NCBI GenBank assembly: GCA_024280835.1
Contig: JAJRPJ010000012.1
Coordinates: 124,001-188,000, forward strand
Length of the DNA stretch: 64,000 bases
From: Candidatus Zixiibacteriota bacterium
Lineage (GTDB): Bacteria; Zixibacteria; MSB-5A5; GN15; JACZUZ01
Reading direction: 5' to 3'
Shown here piece by piece: positions 1 to 9,200 of the stretch. The position numbers and the translations under genes are program-made. Position 1 is the stretch's first letter; each line of letters starts with the position of its first letter. The notes below the pieces were generated by a model. The model was not told the DNA's origin. It saw only the letters and a list, made by a program, of their open reading frames with translations, and did not search any database.

Positions 1-756
1 ATCTGTATGCACTGCAGGCGCAGAAACCAAAGACCCATCTGTATCATGGCGATAGAGCTCTTTTCCACTACCAACGTCATAGGCCCCAATCCAACCATAA
101 CTGTTGGCAATCCACAAAACATTTCCATCATCGCGAATCTCCAGCGCTGGAGCTGCAATCATTTTCCCGCCAATCTTTTTCTCCCACAACAAATCACCGC
201 TGAATCTGTCGAAACAATAGGCAACACCGTCACCACCCAAAGCGAACAAACGCTCTTCCTCGATCACTAACGGCGCGACAATATCTAAGATAACACTACG
301 CCAACGTACTTTGCCGTCCGCAACACCGCGGCAATCAAGATAGTTAAACGGTGGTGATGTCGAATTGTACAACAGCGAATCGATTATCACCCCTCCCGAC
401 TGTGGTGAGCTGCGGTTCTTATATTTAGCGATGTCCTCACCGGTTTGTGTATTGAACAGAAAGACTTTTCTCTTGGAGCCTGCAACGACAACGGCGCCAT
501 TAGTCAAGGTCAGTGGCGCTTGCGGTTTTTCTTTGATGCTTCTTTCCCAAATAACATCCAATCGTCCGCCATAGCCACCCGATACCAAAGCGCCAGAACC
601 CCTCACTCCTCCACGAGAGAATCTCCATGGCGAAGCTTCAACACTGATAATTTCGCCTGCGCCTTTACCTGGCCCACCGCAAGCGGAAATTCCACTAATA
701 ACAATAGCGGAGAGCATGAAGACTTTTCTTATTTTAGGAACAGACAGGATGGCCAT
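1..756 (-). CDS. BamB-like PQQ-propeller lipoprotein, 3' part outside the window
   Basis: Reading the minus strand from the ATG at 756-754 gives an open frame of 252 codons that runs off the left edge. The first 26 residues are a lipoprotein signal: basic PKIRK, a hydrophobic stretch, then the lipobox ISAC with Cys26 as lipid anchor. The rest shows repeated beta strands of PQQ/quinoprotein propeller type (VFLFNTQTGED, AYCFDRFSGDLLWEKKIGG, IGAYDVGSGKELYR), as in BamB. The ATG shares one base with the TAA of the upstream metallopeptidase-barrel gene (TAATG), which implies translational coupling. A BamB-like helper of the neighbouring barrel protein is an inference. Other secreted PQQ-propeller proteins remain possible because the C-terminus is missing. 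Confidence 0.8.
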   Translation of the reverse strand, partial: MAILSVPKIRKVFMLSAIVISGISACGGPGKGAGEIISVEASPWRFSRGGVRGSGALVSGGYGGRLDVIWERSIKEKPQAPLTLTNGAVVVAGSKRKVFLFNTQTGEDIAKYKNRSSPQSGGVIIDSLLYNSTSPPFNYLDCRGVADGKVRWRSVILDIVAPLVIEEERLFALGGDGVAYCFDRFSGDLLWEKKIGGKMIAAPALEIRDDGNVLWIANSYGWIGAYDVGSGKELYRHDTDGSLVSAPAVHTD

Positions 757-3700
757 TAGAAGTTCCAGCCAAAGAAGAAATCGTAGAATGGTTGTTTATT
801 GATAGTCTTGAAGTCATGGCGATATGACATATCAAAGCGAAAAGCGAACAACCCACCCAACCCCATACGCAGACCAGCGCCAAGCGACCCAATAAAACCT
901 TGATAGTCATTTTCCCAAGCAGCGCCAGAGTCAAAAAACAACGCTCCTCGAATTGAGTTAAAACCAAGGTTACCAATTGGTAGCCCCAACAAGAGACGAT
1001 TCACTAACGGAAAACGCAATTCGTTTGAGATAAACACTACATTCGGCACATACCATTGACGACGATCAAAACCTCTAAATGACCAACTGCCACCATGATA
1101 TATTCGCCGTGGGTCAACACCACCTGACGTGTATCCGAAAACACGGGTTGCGAAAGCGCTGTGCCGCCCAAGACGTTTGTAATTTCGAAAGTCTGCCATA
1201 GCTACCACATCATTGAACTGTCCCTCATCAACTGCAGCAGTCGCGCCAATAGTAATATTGATGCGATGTCCATCAATCGGACCTGTCGCTTCCCAGAGGG
1301 AATTGTCTGAGATATACGAAACAAAATGCGAAATCAGAAAAGAACGACGACGAATCCTGCGTAAGAATTGATCCTTGTCACGATGTCGCATGAAGAGAGA
1401 AGTCTCTATACGACTATACCTTGAAAGCGGATAACGCAACTGCACAAAACCACCAATTTGCCTTTCAAAATAGTAACCATCAGCCACATTTTGAAATTCA
1501 TTAAAAGTATGAAAACCGCCAAAACCCCAATTTACGCGGCGTTCAAGATTAAAATAACTAACCCCAAGGTTAAAACTAGTAAGAATATCATCTTTGGCTC
1601 GTGCGCTGTTCGAGAGAAAGGCATAGAAAGCATGATTACCAAGCACATCTGTCATTAGCGCCTGAACGCCACCTTGTGTGCCGAACACTGGATCATATGA
1701 AACTGCCGATTGAGCAATATCAATTGAATAATCTGTTTCATAGGCTGCGTCTGATTTGACAGACTCCGCGGCAATCAAACTTGGGCGCCATGACGTTGCA
1801 TCCTTGGCGCCACTAGCAAGATGCATAGAGTTAACGCGGAATTCTTCTGTCGGAACAATTTTGGTAGTGTCATAATTGTCTATTGGTTGACGATATACAT
1901 GAAATCCAAAGTTTTGATAACCAGTGAAGATTAAGTCACCGTTAGCTGGACTAATCCGCGGATCAAACAATCCAGTCAGCAAATTGGTAACCTGTACAAA
2001 TTCTTCAGATGTTGAAGATTCTTCGACTGGCTCTTTGACTTGTTCTTCATCAACTTGAACCGATACTAGCGTTGAACCTGAACCATCTTCAAGTGACGCC
2101 ACATCATTAGAAGCTTCGACAAATAAATCTGGATGGTTGCCAATTTCGTTAGTTCTGCAATAATAGACATTGTTAGAACCATCGCGGTTTGAAACAAAAT
2201 AGTATCCAGAATCAGACGGTTCAGGTGTGCGATCAGCGAATTTATTGGAAGTCAGAGCTAACAACTCACCACTTGATAACTCATAAGAATAAATATCTTT
2301 AGCCCCCTTGTCTCCCCATGGCCCACGGTCCGAGGCAAACAATACAGCAGCTCCGTCTCTCGTAAAGACAGGATCAAGGTCTTGGTAGTAATCATCTGTC
2401 AATCGCTGGTATGAAGTATCACCAACACTCACAACAAAAATATCTGCTCTTCCCGAACGATCTACTGCCGAAAATACAATCTTCTTTCCATCTGGAGAAA
2501 AGCGCGGTGATTGGATTGACACCAAATCAGTAAAACGATATTGATGCTTAACTTTGCGTTCTCTGATGTCCATCAAATAAAGCGCATCAGTCTCTTTAGA
2601 TTTTGACCTAAATACCAGCATCCCATCGTCAGTCGCGTCAATGCCACTACGCAACAAATGCAATGATTCAAAATCTGCAGAACGCCCGCCTTTCAAAATT
2701 GTCTTGACAGCCGCGCCTTCACCATCACCGCCCATCATATACAAACTAGAATATCCGAGCTTGTCGGCTTTGTAAACAATCCATTCTTTGACACCGTTAC
2801 CATCATCAAGCATTATCGGTGCGCCTTTTACCGAAAACCCAGTCTTGGTTAACTTGCGCGCAACCTGATTCGGAACATCACCATCGGTTATCAGTGGATA
2901 ATATTTCTTTTTTAGCGAATAAACCCACTTGTGAGAAACTTCCTCCAGCGACACTCCCAAAGTCAGAGATACTATTTCCCCAAATCGTTTAGACTTCCAC
3001 CAATTCTCCATAATCATGGTTAGCTTGTCTGCGCCGTACTCTTTTTCAATAAATGCGCATACCGACTGACCAAACTTGTACATATAGAACGTGCCCCAAA
3101 CACGGCGGAAATCCGAGATACCCAAAATCTGGCCTGAAACAACCATATCACGCACCAACATATCACCCTGCGTGTTCCAAGGTGTTGACCAATGTTCGGC
3201 AAGACCTTCAACAAACCAAAGTGGCGGCAATGAATGTCCCACAGTGCGTTGATCACGTTGAATAGAAGACAGTTTGGAAAGCATAAAGACATGCACCAAC
3301 TCGTGGCGAATCACATGATCAAAGTCTGCATAAGAACCAATATACGGCACGACCATGCGCCCTTTTAAAAACTCAGTGAATCCACCAGTCGACTCACCAA
3401 TAAACCCTGAAGTAGTATTTGTCTGTGAGAAAAACATTGGGTCGCTGTAGATAATCAGCGGAATTATTCGATGCACTTCATGATTGAATTTCTTGGTCAA
3501 TTGGACGTAGCTATCCTCAGCTATACGAGCCCCCATTTGCGCCAAATACTCTTCTTCTTCGTAGTAGTATATCTTGAAATGCTTGGTGGTCATCACTTTC
3601 CAGTCAAAGTTGGAATACTGAACTTTATTTTGACCGAAAAACTGAGCCCGAGATGGGACTGACCAAGTGAGAACTATTCCTAGAGCTACAATTACGATAG

Positions 3701-3797
3701 CAACAACGCTGCGGACAAAGGAAATCCTTGCACGCAACGACACATGAAAAGCTGCAAACATTTTTGAAATGTAAGTTGTCATAAAATAAGTTGTCAT
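756..3797 (-). CDS. peptidase-MA metallopeptidase / PD40 propeller / Omp85-type barrel fusion
   Basis: This 1013-residue envelope protein has three parts. After a hydrophobic signal segment (about 28-50) comes a gluzincin-like domain with HELVH at 165-169 and the downstream glutamates of WFVEGLAEH (about 194-202), the peptidase-MA zinc pattern. Residues of about 320-560 hold PD40/TolB-like blades (RFSPDGKKIVFSA, VFTRDGAAVLFASD). The last ~350 residues are rich in amphipathic strands and end in Phe (FFFGWNF), as in BamA/TamA surface-antigen barrels. The protease part presumably lies in the periplasm. The start is uncertain: a 15-nt duplication creates two in-frame ATGs (3797 and 3782) and neither has a clear Shine-Dalgarno site. 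The stop overlaps the start of the lipoprotein gene. Confidence 0.85.
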   Translation of the reverse strand: MTTYFMTTYISKMFAAFHVSLRARISFVRSVVAIVIVALGIVLTWSVPSRAQFFGQNKVQYSNFDWKVMTTKHFKIYYYEEEEYLAQMGARIAEDSYVQLTKKFNHEVHRIIPLIIYSDPMFFSQTNTTSGFIGESTGGFTEFLKGRMVVPYIGSYADFDHVIRHELVHVFMLSKLSSIQRDQRTVGHSLPPLWFVEGLAEHWSTPWNTQGDMLVRDMVVSGQILGISDFRRVWGTFYMYKFGQSVCAFIEKEYGADKLTMIMENWWKSKRFGEIVSLTLGVSLEEVSHKWVYSLKKKYYPLITDGDVPNQVARKLTKTGFSVKGAPIMLDDGNGVKEWIVYKADKLGYSSLYMMGGDGEGAAVKTILKGGRSADFESLHLLRSGIDATDDGMLVFRSKSKETDALYLMDIRERKVKHQYRFTDLVSIQSPRFSPDGKKIVFSAVDRSGRADIFVVSVGDTSYQRLTDDYYQDLDPVFTRDGAAVLFASDRGPWGDKGAKDIYSYELSSGELLALTSNKFADRTPEPSDSGYYFVSNRDGSNNVYYCRTNEIGNHPDLFVEASNDVASLEDGSGSTLVSVQVDEEQVKEPVEESSTSEEFVQVTNLLTGLFDPRISPANGDLIFTGYQNFGFHVYRQPIDNYDTTKIVPTEEFRVNSMHLASGAKDATSWRPSLIAAESVKSDAAYETDYSIDIAQSAVSYDPVFGTQGGVQALMTDVLGNHAFYAFLSNSARAKDDILTSFNLGVSYFNLERRVNWGFGGFHTFNEFQNVADGYYFERQIGGFVQLRYPLSRYSRIETSLFMRHRDKDQFLRRIRRRSFLISHFVSYISDNSLWEATGPIDGHRINITIGATAAVDEGQFNDVVAMADFRNYKRLGRHSAFATRVFGYTSGGVDPRRIYHGGSWSFRGFDRRQWYVPNVVFISNELRFPLVNRLLLGLPIGNLGFNSIRGALFFDSGAAWENDYQGFIGSLGAGLRMGLGGLFAFRFDMSYRHDFKTINKQPFYDFFFGWNF

Positions 3798-3801
3798 AAA
3801 A
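3772..3801 (-). repeat. 15-nt perfect tandem duplication over a start codon
   Basis: The unit TAAGTTGTCATAAAA occurs twice back to back (3772-3786 and 3787-3801, plus strand). Read on the minus strand it duplicates a start codon in frame, giving MTTYF then MTTYI at the N-terminus of the metallopeptidase-barrel protein. Confidence 0.9.
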
Positions 3802-4049
3802 CAGGATAGTTTCTCTGACTTGGCTTAAACTTGGGCAAACTCAATAGACCTTTGAAGAGCCTATCCATATGAGCTACAACGATTCTGCGCCCACACTGTT
3901 CCTTACGGCTAAACTTAACTTACCAAAGATATTCTTCACAACAAGAAAAACCACACATAAATAATACAAGCGTGGCTCTTCCTTCTATATCGGAGCATTG
4001 CCGCCAGTTATTCAGCCCCGCGGCAATATTATTTTCAGTAAGAGCTACT

Positions 4050-5651
4050 TCATTCACCCTCAAGGATCGCAGAAATTGCGCCCGCCAAGTCTGGCGCTAC
4101 AATATCTGGCTGAAGAACGCCTCCAGCTATAATCTTCTCATAAGCCTTCTGGCCATAGCCAGTCAAAACCAATGCCCCACCAAGCGCTCCAATAGCCCGC
4201 GCTGAAAGATAATCTGAGGCCCGATCGCCAATTACCCATGAGCGACGCAAGTCAATCCCATGCTCCAAAGAAGCTCGAACAAACATCTCTTCCCCCGGCT
4301 TACGAGAATTATCTGGTGATCGAAAACGTTCTATAACTCCTTCAGGATGGCCAGAAGCAGAATAGACAGCCTCTATTTCAATATCATTCTCGGCCAAAAC
4401 AGAGACAACTCGTCCATTGACTGCCCTCACGTCATCCTCGCTCATCAATCCACGAGCAACTCCTGACTGATTGGTAACTACTACCAATTTGAAGCCATTA
4501 GACTTGGCCGTGCGTAGACTTTCAAAGACCCCTTCATGGAAAACAACTTGTTCTGGATCAGAAAGAAAATGCCGCTCCTCAATTATTGTGCCATCACGGT
4601 CCATAAACAAGGCCGGGCGTAAAGACTTCTGCAGCTCTAGCGTTTCCAGAACCGAAACGCCAATATCAGCCCCCGATAATCTAGTAAAACAATAACGCTT
4701 CTCACGCGAGCATTTCTTTGAGCCATGTAAAGAACAAGGACGACAGTACTCGTCATTTTCTATTACTCTATCGTAAACACCTCGCGGTGAAAACCCTAAT
4801 GCGCTATGTGTCGGGCCGAACAAAGCCAAGACAGGCGTCCCAACCGCCGACGACAAATGCGCCACAGCGGAATCATTGGAAACGGCCACTTTGGAACGAC
4901 TCAACAGAAACGCTAATTCATCCAAAGGCAAATCCACAAGTTCAGTAAATCTATCAGACGCCAGTTCTGACTTGAGAGAAAGTCCACCTTCCGAACTTTG
5001 GAAAGCAGAAACGATTTTCACTGCTGACTCGGCCAATAACTTATCGCAAATAGTCTTGAACAATTCCAATGGAGCGCGTTTGGTTTCATGTCTAGCGCCT
5101 GGAGCAATCAAGATAATATCATCTCCCCTATTCAACCATCTACCAACTTCTGTAGAGAGCTCTCTGCCTCTCCCCATGTAAAACTTCTTGTCAATTGTAG
5201 GTCGCTTAACTGAGAGCGGGAAATTCAAATCTATCTTGCGCAATACGTTGTTATAGGAATCAATCGTATGTGGCGCTGACTTTGATGTTGTCTTATAGCG
5301 AACAATTCTCTCCCGTCGAGAGCGATGTTTAGAATAAGTTGTTTTCTCAGTAGCGCTAACCAATGCAGTTAACATCCGACTACGAAAATTACCGCGTAAA
5401 TCGACAATCAAATCAAATTGTTCATCATCGAGTTTCAAGGCAAGCTTAACTAACTCACTAAGCTTCGCCTGATTTGAGATCGTCAAAACTCGCGCGATTC
5501 CACTAAGAGCGCCAGCAATATTTGCATATTGCTCTTTAGTCAAAAAACAAATCTCAGCGTTGGGATATTTGAATTGAAGATTAAGAACAGTAGGTGAGGT
5601 GAGAATAATATCGCCTAGCGAACTCAGCCGTATGACAAGGATTTTTCGCAT
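4050..5651 (-). CDS. Heptosyltransferase-like GT9 fused to HAD (GmhB-like) phosphatase
   Basis: This is a two-domain protein of 533 residues. Residues 1-345 match glycosyltransferase family 9 (ADP-heptose:LPS heptosyltransferases): N-terminal RLSSLGDIILTSP, then SNDSAVAHLSSAVGTP and LFGPT (258-281) in the nucleotide-binding half, and a Cys-rich loop at 303-321. Residues of about 346-533 match HAD histidinol/heptose-bisphosphate phosphatases: DRDGT with nucleophile Asp351, TNQSG, and GDRASD. GmhB removes the 1-phosphate of heptose 1,7-bisphosphate, so the fusion would join two steps of inner-core LPS synthesis. The three zinc Cys of the E. coli GmhB loop are absent (the region reads SGHPEG...NSRKP). 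It lies 40 nt downstream of uppP, probably in the same operon. Confidence 0.85.
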   Translation of the reverse strand: MRKILVIRLSSLGDIILTSPTVLNLQFKYPNAEICFLTKEQYANIAGALSGIARVLTISNQAKLSELVKLALKLDDEQFDLIVDLRGNFRSRMLTALVSATEKTTYSKHRSRRERIVRYKTTSKSAPHTIDSYNNVLRKIDLNFPLSVKRPTIDKKFYMGRGRELSTEVGRWLNRGDDIILIAPGARHETKRAPLELFKTICDKLLAESAVKIVSAFQSSEGGLSLKSELASDRFTELVDLPLDELAFLLSRSKVAVSNDSAVAHLSSAVGTPVLALFGPTHSALGFSPRGVYDRVIENDEYCRPCSLHGSKKCSREKRYCFTRLSGADIGVSVLETLELQKSLRPALFMDRDGTIIEERHFLSDPEQVVFHEGVFESLRTAKSNGFKLVVVTNQSGVARGLMSEDDVRAVNGRVVSVLAENDIEIEAVYSASGHPEGVIERFRSPDNSRKPGEEMFVRASLEHGIDLRRSWVIGDRASDYLSARAIGALGGALVLTGYGQKAYEKIIAGGVLQPDIVAPDLAGAISAILEGE

Positions 5652-5691
5652 AGGGATCCTAGATTAAGCAGTATATCGCATAACTATATGA

Positions 5692-6477
5692 CTAAACAAA
5701 AATCAAAGAAACGGCTCCAAGCGCCACACAGTAAACACCAAAATATTTGAATTTACCTTTGCCAATCAGTTTCATCAGCCAACCCACAGCCGCCAGTCCT
5801 GATATAAAAGCTACAGCTGCCCCAACCAAAAACACACCTAGGTTTTCAGTGGAAACACTGCTAAGGTCTTTCAATTCCAATACCGCGGCGCCAAGAATTG
5901 CTGGTATAGCCAAAAGAAAGGAATATTCAGCGGCCTTCTCTGGAGTAATTCCCAGAAACATGCCCATACTGATTGTCGTTCCCGAACGACTAATCCCTGG
6001 CAAAATTGCACATGCCTGAGCCACACCTATCCAAAGGGCGCTCTTCTTGCCAACGCTACCAACACCAGTTTTGAACCACCCCGTTGAAAGCAAAATTGCT
6101 CCAGTCACCAAGAGCATCAAGGAGGCGAAAGTCGCCGAGTGATACAGCCCACCCAGTTGAGATTTGATAAACAAACCAGCTGCAACCGCGGGCAAAGTTC
6201 CGATGATGACAAACAATAACATCTTGCGGTCTTCAACCAGAGTAGTATCAAAAAGACAACGCGCCAGAGAAAATACTCGAGCGCGAAAGTAAACCAAGAC
6301 AGCCAACAATGTCCCTAGATGGAGCACTATATCGAAGGTCAGCGAATTGAGCATCGCATTCTTCTCACCCAGCCCAAGCACATGCTGAGCGATAACCAGA
6401 TGCCCAGATGAGGAAACAGGCAGGAACTCAGTCAAGCCCTGAACAAGCCCCAAGAGGGCAGCATACAAATAATCCAT
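5692..6477 (-). CDS. uppP: undecaprenyl-diphosphatase
   Basis: This integral membrane enzyme of the BacA/UppP family dephosphorylates undecaprenyl pyrophosphate to recycle the lipid carrier for peptidoglycan and surface polysaccharides. Both signature motifs are present: the N-terminal GLTEFLPVSSSGH (Glu17, His26) and the second PGISRSGTT segment with its catalytic Arg. The length of 261 residues and about eight hydrophobic segments fit the family. It sits between a small outer-membrane barrel gene and the GT9-HAD gene, which fits an envelope-biogenesis operon on the minus strand. Confidence 0.95.
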   Translation of the reverse strand: MDYLYAALLGLVQGLTEFLPVSSSGHLVIAQHVLGLGEKNAMLNSLTFDIVLHLGTLLAVLVYFRARVFSLARCLFDTTLVEDRKMLLFVIIGTLPAVAAGLFIKSQLGGLYHSATFASLMLLVTGAILLSTGWFKTGVGSVGKKSALWIGVAQACAILPGISRSGTTISMGMFLGITPEKAAEYSFLLAIPAILGAAVLELKDLSSVSTENLGVFLVGAAVAFISGLAAVGWLMKLIGKGKFKYFGVYCVALGAVSLIFV

Positions 6478-6526
6478 GTCTTATGAGAGTCCCTGCATCA
6501 GAAATTCGTTTAGCAACAACGAATGC

Positions 6527-7252
6527 CTAGAATCCGCCAAATTGAACACCGAAACTAATTCCTGTATTGTCGTCTAGATTGATTTCTGCGAAGGCACGCG
6601 CCTGCTTGGTCATTTGTAACATAAAACCTGGCGTTAACGAAAATTTGATGTCTGTATTTGAAGTGGCCATATCTGGATTAACCGTCGACAGACGAACATT
6701 GAAGCGACCATAGGGGCCGAAAACCCGACCGCTCTTGCTCAAGAACGGCAGTGAACCAAGCACATTGATACCCAGAGCCGTTGTTGAGACTCTATCGAAA
6801 CTCGCATATTCAAACATAGCGGAAAATGCCAAATCAAATGGGTCGCTTGTAGCGCCGCTGGTATTGCCAGAACCCTGACCGCGAAACTTCCAGAATTGAT
6901 ATTTCAGCTCTCCACCAACTGACAACGTCGGGTCGTTGTTCGGTCCATCAATATCTGAAACTCCCAAGCGAACACGCGCCTCGGTAAACATACCAAACCC
7001 ATAGGCGAAATCACCCTGCACTGTCGTCACATTATCACCCGCAGTAGCCGCAACTCCAAATGAGTACAACCCATCACCGACAGTTGTCGCAGGCTGTAAA
7101 TTTCCAAACACCAAACCAACATTATTGGCGTTGGCTTGTTGTGCCATAGCCGACAAAAACATCAGGGACATAACCACTCCCAATGTTACTGTTCCCAATG
7201 TTGTTGTCATCAACCATCTTCTGGCGCTTAGCTTATTTATCTTTGTCCTCAT
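6527..7252 (-). CDS. Outer-membrane beta-barrel protein, unknown role
   Basis: The predicted protein has 241 residues, with a signal peptide (basic start, hydrophobic TLGVVMSLMFLSAM, cleavage near AMA-QQ). Alternating strands rich in Gly and aromatics follow (YGFGMFTEARVRLG, FGPYGRFNVRL), and the C-terminal Phe (FGVQFGGF) is typical of barrels inserted by the BAM complex. The frame stays open up to 7348, but the ATG at 7252 is preferred because AGGAG lies 13 nt upstream and the signal peptide then has normal length. No specific family is recognised. It is the first gene of the likely operon with uppP. Confidence 0.7.
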   Translation of the reverse strand: MRTKINKLSARRWLMTTTLGTVTLGVVMSLMFLSAMAQQANANNVGLVFGNLQPATTVGDGLYSFGVAATAGDNVTTVQGDFAYGFGMFTEARVRLGVSDIDGPNNDPTLSVGGELKYQFWKFRGQGSGNTSGATSDPFDLAFSAMFEYASFDRVSTTALGINVLGSLPFLSKSGRVFGPYGRFNVRLSTVNPDMATSNTDIKFSLTPGFMLQMTKQARAFAEINLDDNTGISFGVQFGGF

Positions 7253-7681
7253 AGCCTTGGCATCACTCCTGTTTTGCTGCATTTTCTTGGCTCGGATTCC
7301 TTTCCGAAGGAATCTCACAGAAAGCCATCTGGCGCTGACTCCTCTCATTGGTAGGAGCCATTATTTTTACTGTATACGCACAAAGTCCTTGCGTAGTTGT
7401 CGAGAAATTCACGTAGTCGGTAATCCCACCATGATTCCCCTCACTGTGACTCTCGCGTCTCTGCGCTATCAGCGCTAAGAGCCTTTAACATCGTTCCTCC
7501 GTGGCCCAAGAGTCAACCAAAACATACCTCTAACAACCGAACAATTGCCCAACCGCCGCTGAGCGCCTTAGGGCGCCCAACTGCAAGATTCGCCTTATGC
7601 CTTGACCTACAGTAGGATACGCCCTTATACTCTCTTGCGAGTGAGATATTTTTCTTCAACCATTGGAAACAAGGAGTAAGA

Positions 7682-9070
7682 ATGGCCAAGATCAGAGAAC
7701 ATTGGGGATCACGAATGGGCTTTGTGTTGGCCGCCGCTGGCAGCGCTATCGGACTCGGCAATCTTTGGAAGTTTCCTTATATCACTTGGCACAACAATGG
7801 CGGAGCTTTCGTGCTAGTCTACCTCATTTGTATTCTCGTGGTTGGCTTACCTATCATGATGGCTGAAATCCTAATTGGCCGCCGCGCTCAAAAGAGCGCC
7901 GTTCCAGCCTTTGAGGAAATAGGTCATAAGAAGTGGAATTGGATAGGAGTAGTCGGCGTTCTAGCTGGTTTTGTAATTCTTGGCTACTACTCAGTCATCG
8001 CTGGCTGGTCTATCACAACCTTCATTGACTGCGTTGGCTGGAGTATCAACGGCTACACTCCCCATCCTGACGGCGCCTTCGGAGCTTTCATCTCCGATGG
8101 TAAAACCCAGTTGGGCCTTTCTGCGGTTTTCTCTGTAGCAACTTTGGGCGTGGTTTGGTTTGGAATCAGTGGCGGTATCGAAAAAGTAACTAAATTCCTA
8201 ATGCCCACCCTGTTTTTGATTTTGATTTACTTTGTCATCTCAAGCTTCTCAATGTCGGGCTTCAAAGAAGCCATGACCTTCCTCTTCAAACCCAACTTCA
8301 GCGAACTACCAGCCACAGGTGTCCTAGAGGCCCTAGGGCATGCCTTCTTCACACTTTCGCTGGGCATGGGCCTCATGATTACCTATGGCTCATACCTCAC
8401 CAAGGAAATGTCCGTCACCAGAGTTTCAGCCATGGTGGTCATTATGGACACAGTCGTAGCCCTGATTGCCTGTGTCATCATGTTCACCATCATCTACTCT
8501 ACCCCAGGGCTCTCAGAAACTATCGGAAAATCAACAGTCGGGATGCTCTTCGTTACCCTGCCAACTCTCTTCTATAGCGGCTCTATGCCAGGTGGCTCAA
8601 TTCTTGGACCGTTATTCTATCTCCTAGTCGCCTTTGCTGCGTTAACCTCGACCATTTCACTACTAGAAGTTATGGTCTCGTACTTCATCGACGCCCGCGG
8701 CTGGACTCGCGCTAAATCTTCTTTGGTTTGCGCTGGTGGAACATTCGTTAACACCATCTTCTGCGCTCTCTCACTGGGAGCGGTCGGCTTCCTCTCAACA
8801 TTCTCACTAGTCGGCAGTAAAGCTGGCGTGCTCGACCATTTGGATTACCTAGCCTCAAATTGGATGCTTCCAATAGGAGGATTCGGCATCGCCCTTTTTG
8901 CAGGCTGGATACTCGACAAGAAAGTTTCAATGGAAGAGTTAGGCATGATGGACAGCGCTGGTCAGCCAAATCTCCAATACAAAATATGGCGACTGTTTAT
9001 TCGCTATGTAGCGCCTGTGGCTATCGCCGCAGTGATTGTAGCCGTGATGTTCGGCAAGGATTTCAGTTGA
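7682..9070 (+). CDS. sodium-dependent transporter, NSS/SNF family
   Basis: This is a 462-residue multi-pass inner-membrane transporter of the neurotransmitter:sodium symporter family (LeuT/MhsT-like), which uses the Na+ gradient to import amino acids or related small molecules. The N-terminal motif GSAIGLGNLWKFPY of helix 1, with the unwound region that binds Na+ and substrate, is clear, followed by NNGGAF and about ten further hydrophobic segments. AAGGAG lies directly upstream of the ATG. It stands alone on the plus strand, converging with the response-regulator gene. The substrate cannot be told from sequence. Confidence 0.93.
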   Translation: MAKIREHWGSRMGFVLAAAGSAIGLGNLWKFPYITWHNNGGAFVLVYLICILVVGLPIMMAEILIGRRAQKSAVPAFEEIGHKKWNWIGVVGVLAGFVILGYYSVIAGWSITTFIDCVGWSINGYTPHPDGAFGAFISDGKTQLGLSAVFSVATLGVVWFGISGGIEKVTKFLMPTLFLILIYFVISSFSMSGFKEAMTFLFKPNFSELPATGVLEALGHAFFTLSLGMGLMITYGSYLTKEMSVTRVSAMVVIMDTVVALIACVIMFTIIYSTPGLSETIGKSTVGMLFVTLPTLFYSGSMPGGSILGPLFYLLVAFAALTSTISLLEVMVSYFIDARGWTRAKSSLVCAGGTFVNTIFCALSLGAVGFLSTFSLVGSKAGVLDHLDYLASNWMLPIGGFGIALFAGWILDKKVSMEELGMMDSAGQPNLQYKIWRLFIRYVAPVAIAAVIVAVMFGKDFS

Positions 9071-9150
9071 TTAGAAAAACAATTTTGCGCTTACAGTAAG
9101 ACGAGAAGTCTCAAGCGTTGCATGAAACAATTCTTAAATAATAGACTTGG

Positions 9151-9200
9151 TTCTAATACAAGTTGCGTATTAGTACAAATCAATTCTAATACAAATTGTA
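9151..9200 (-). repeat. Three imperfect 16-17-nt tandem repeats over a stop codon
   Basis: Units on the plus strand are TTCTAATACAAGTTGCG (9151-9167), TATTAGTACAAATCAA (9168-9183) and TTCTAATACAAATTGTA (9184-9200). The third contains the stop (9186-9188) and the last codons of the response-regulator gene, so the 3' end of the gene appears copied into the downstream region. Confidence 0.75.

Noticed and set aside
3998-4028. Inverted repeat ATTGCCGC / GCGGCAAT after the GT9-HAD gene as a terminator
   Set aside because: 8-bp stem with a 15-nt loop and no T run on the minus strand; too weak to call.
7253-7500. Possible riboswitch in the leader of the small outer-membrane barrel gene
   Set aside because: I compared it with c-di-GMP, TPP, fluoride and cobalamin patterns and found no match.
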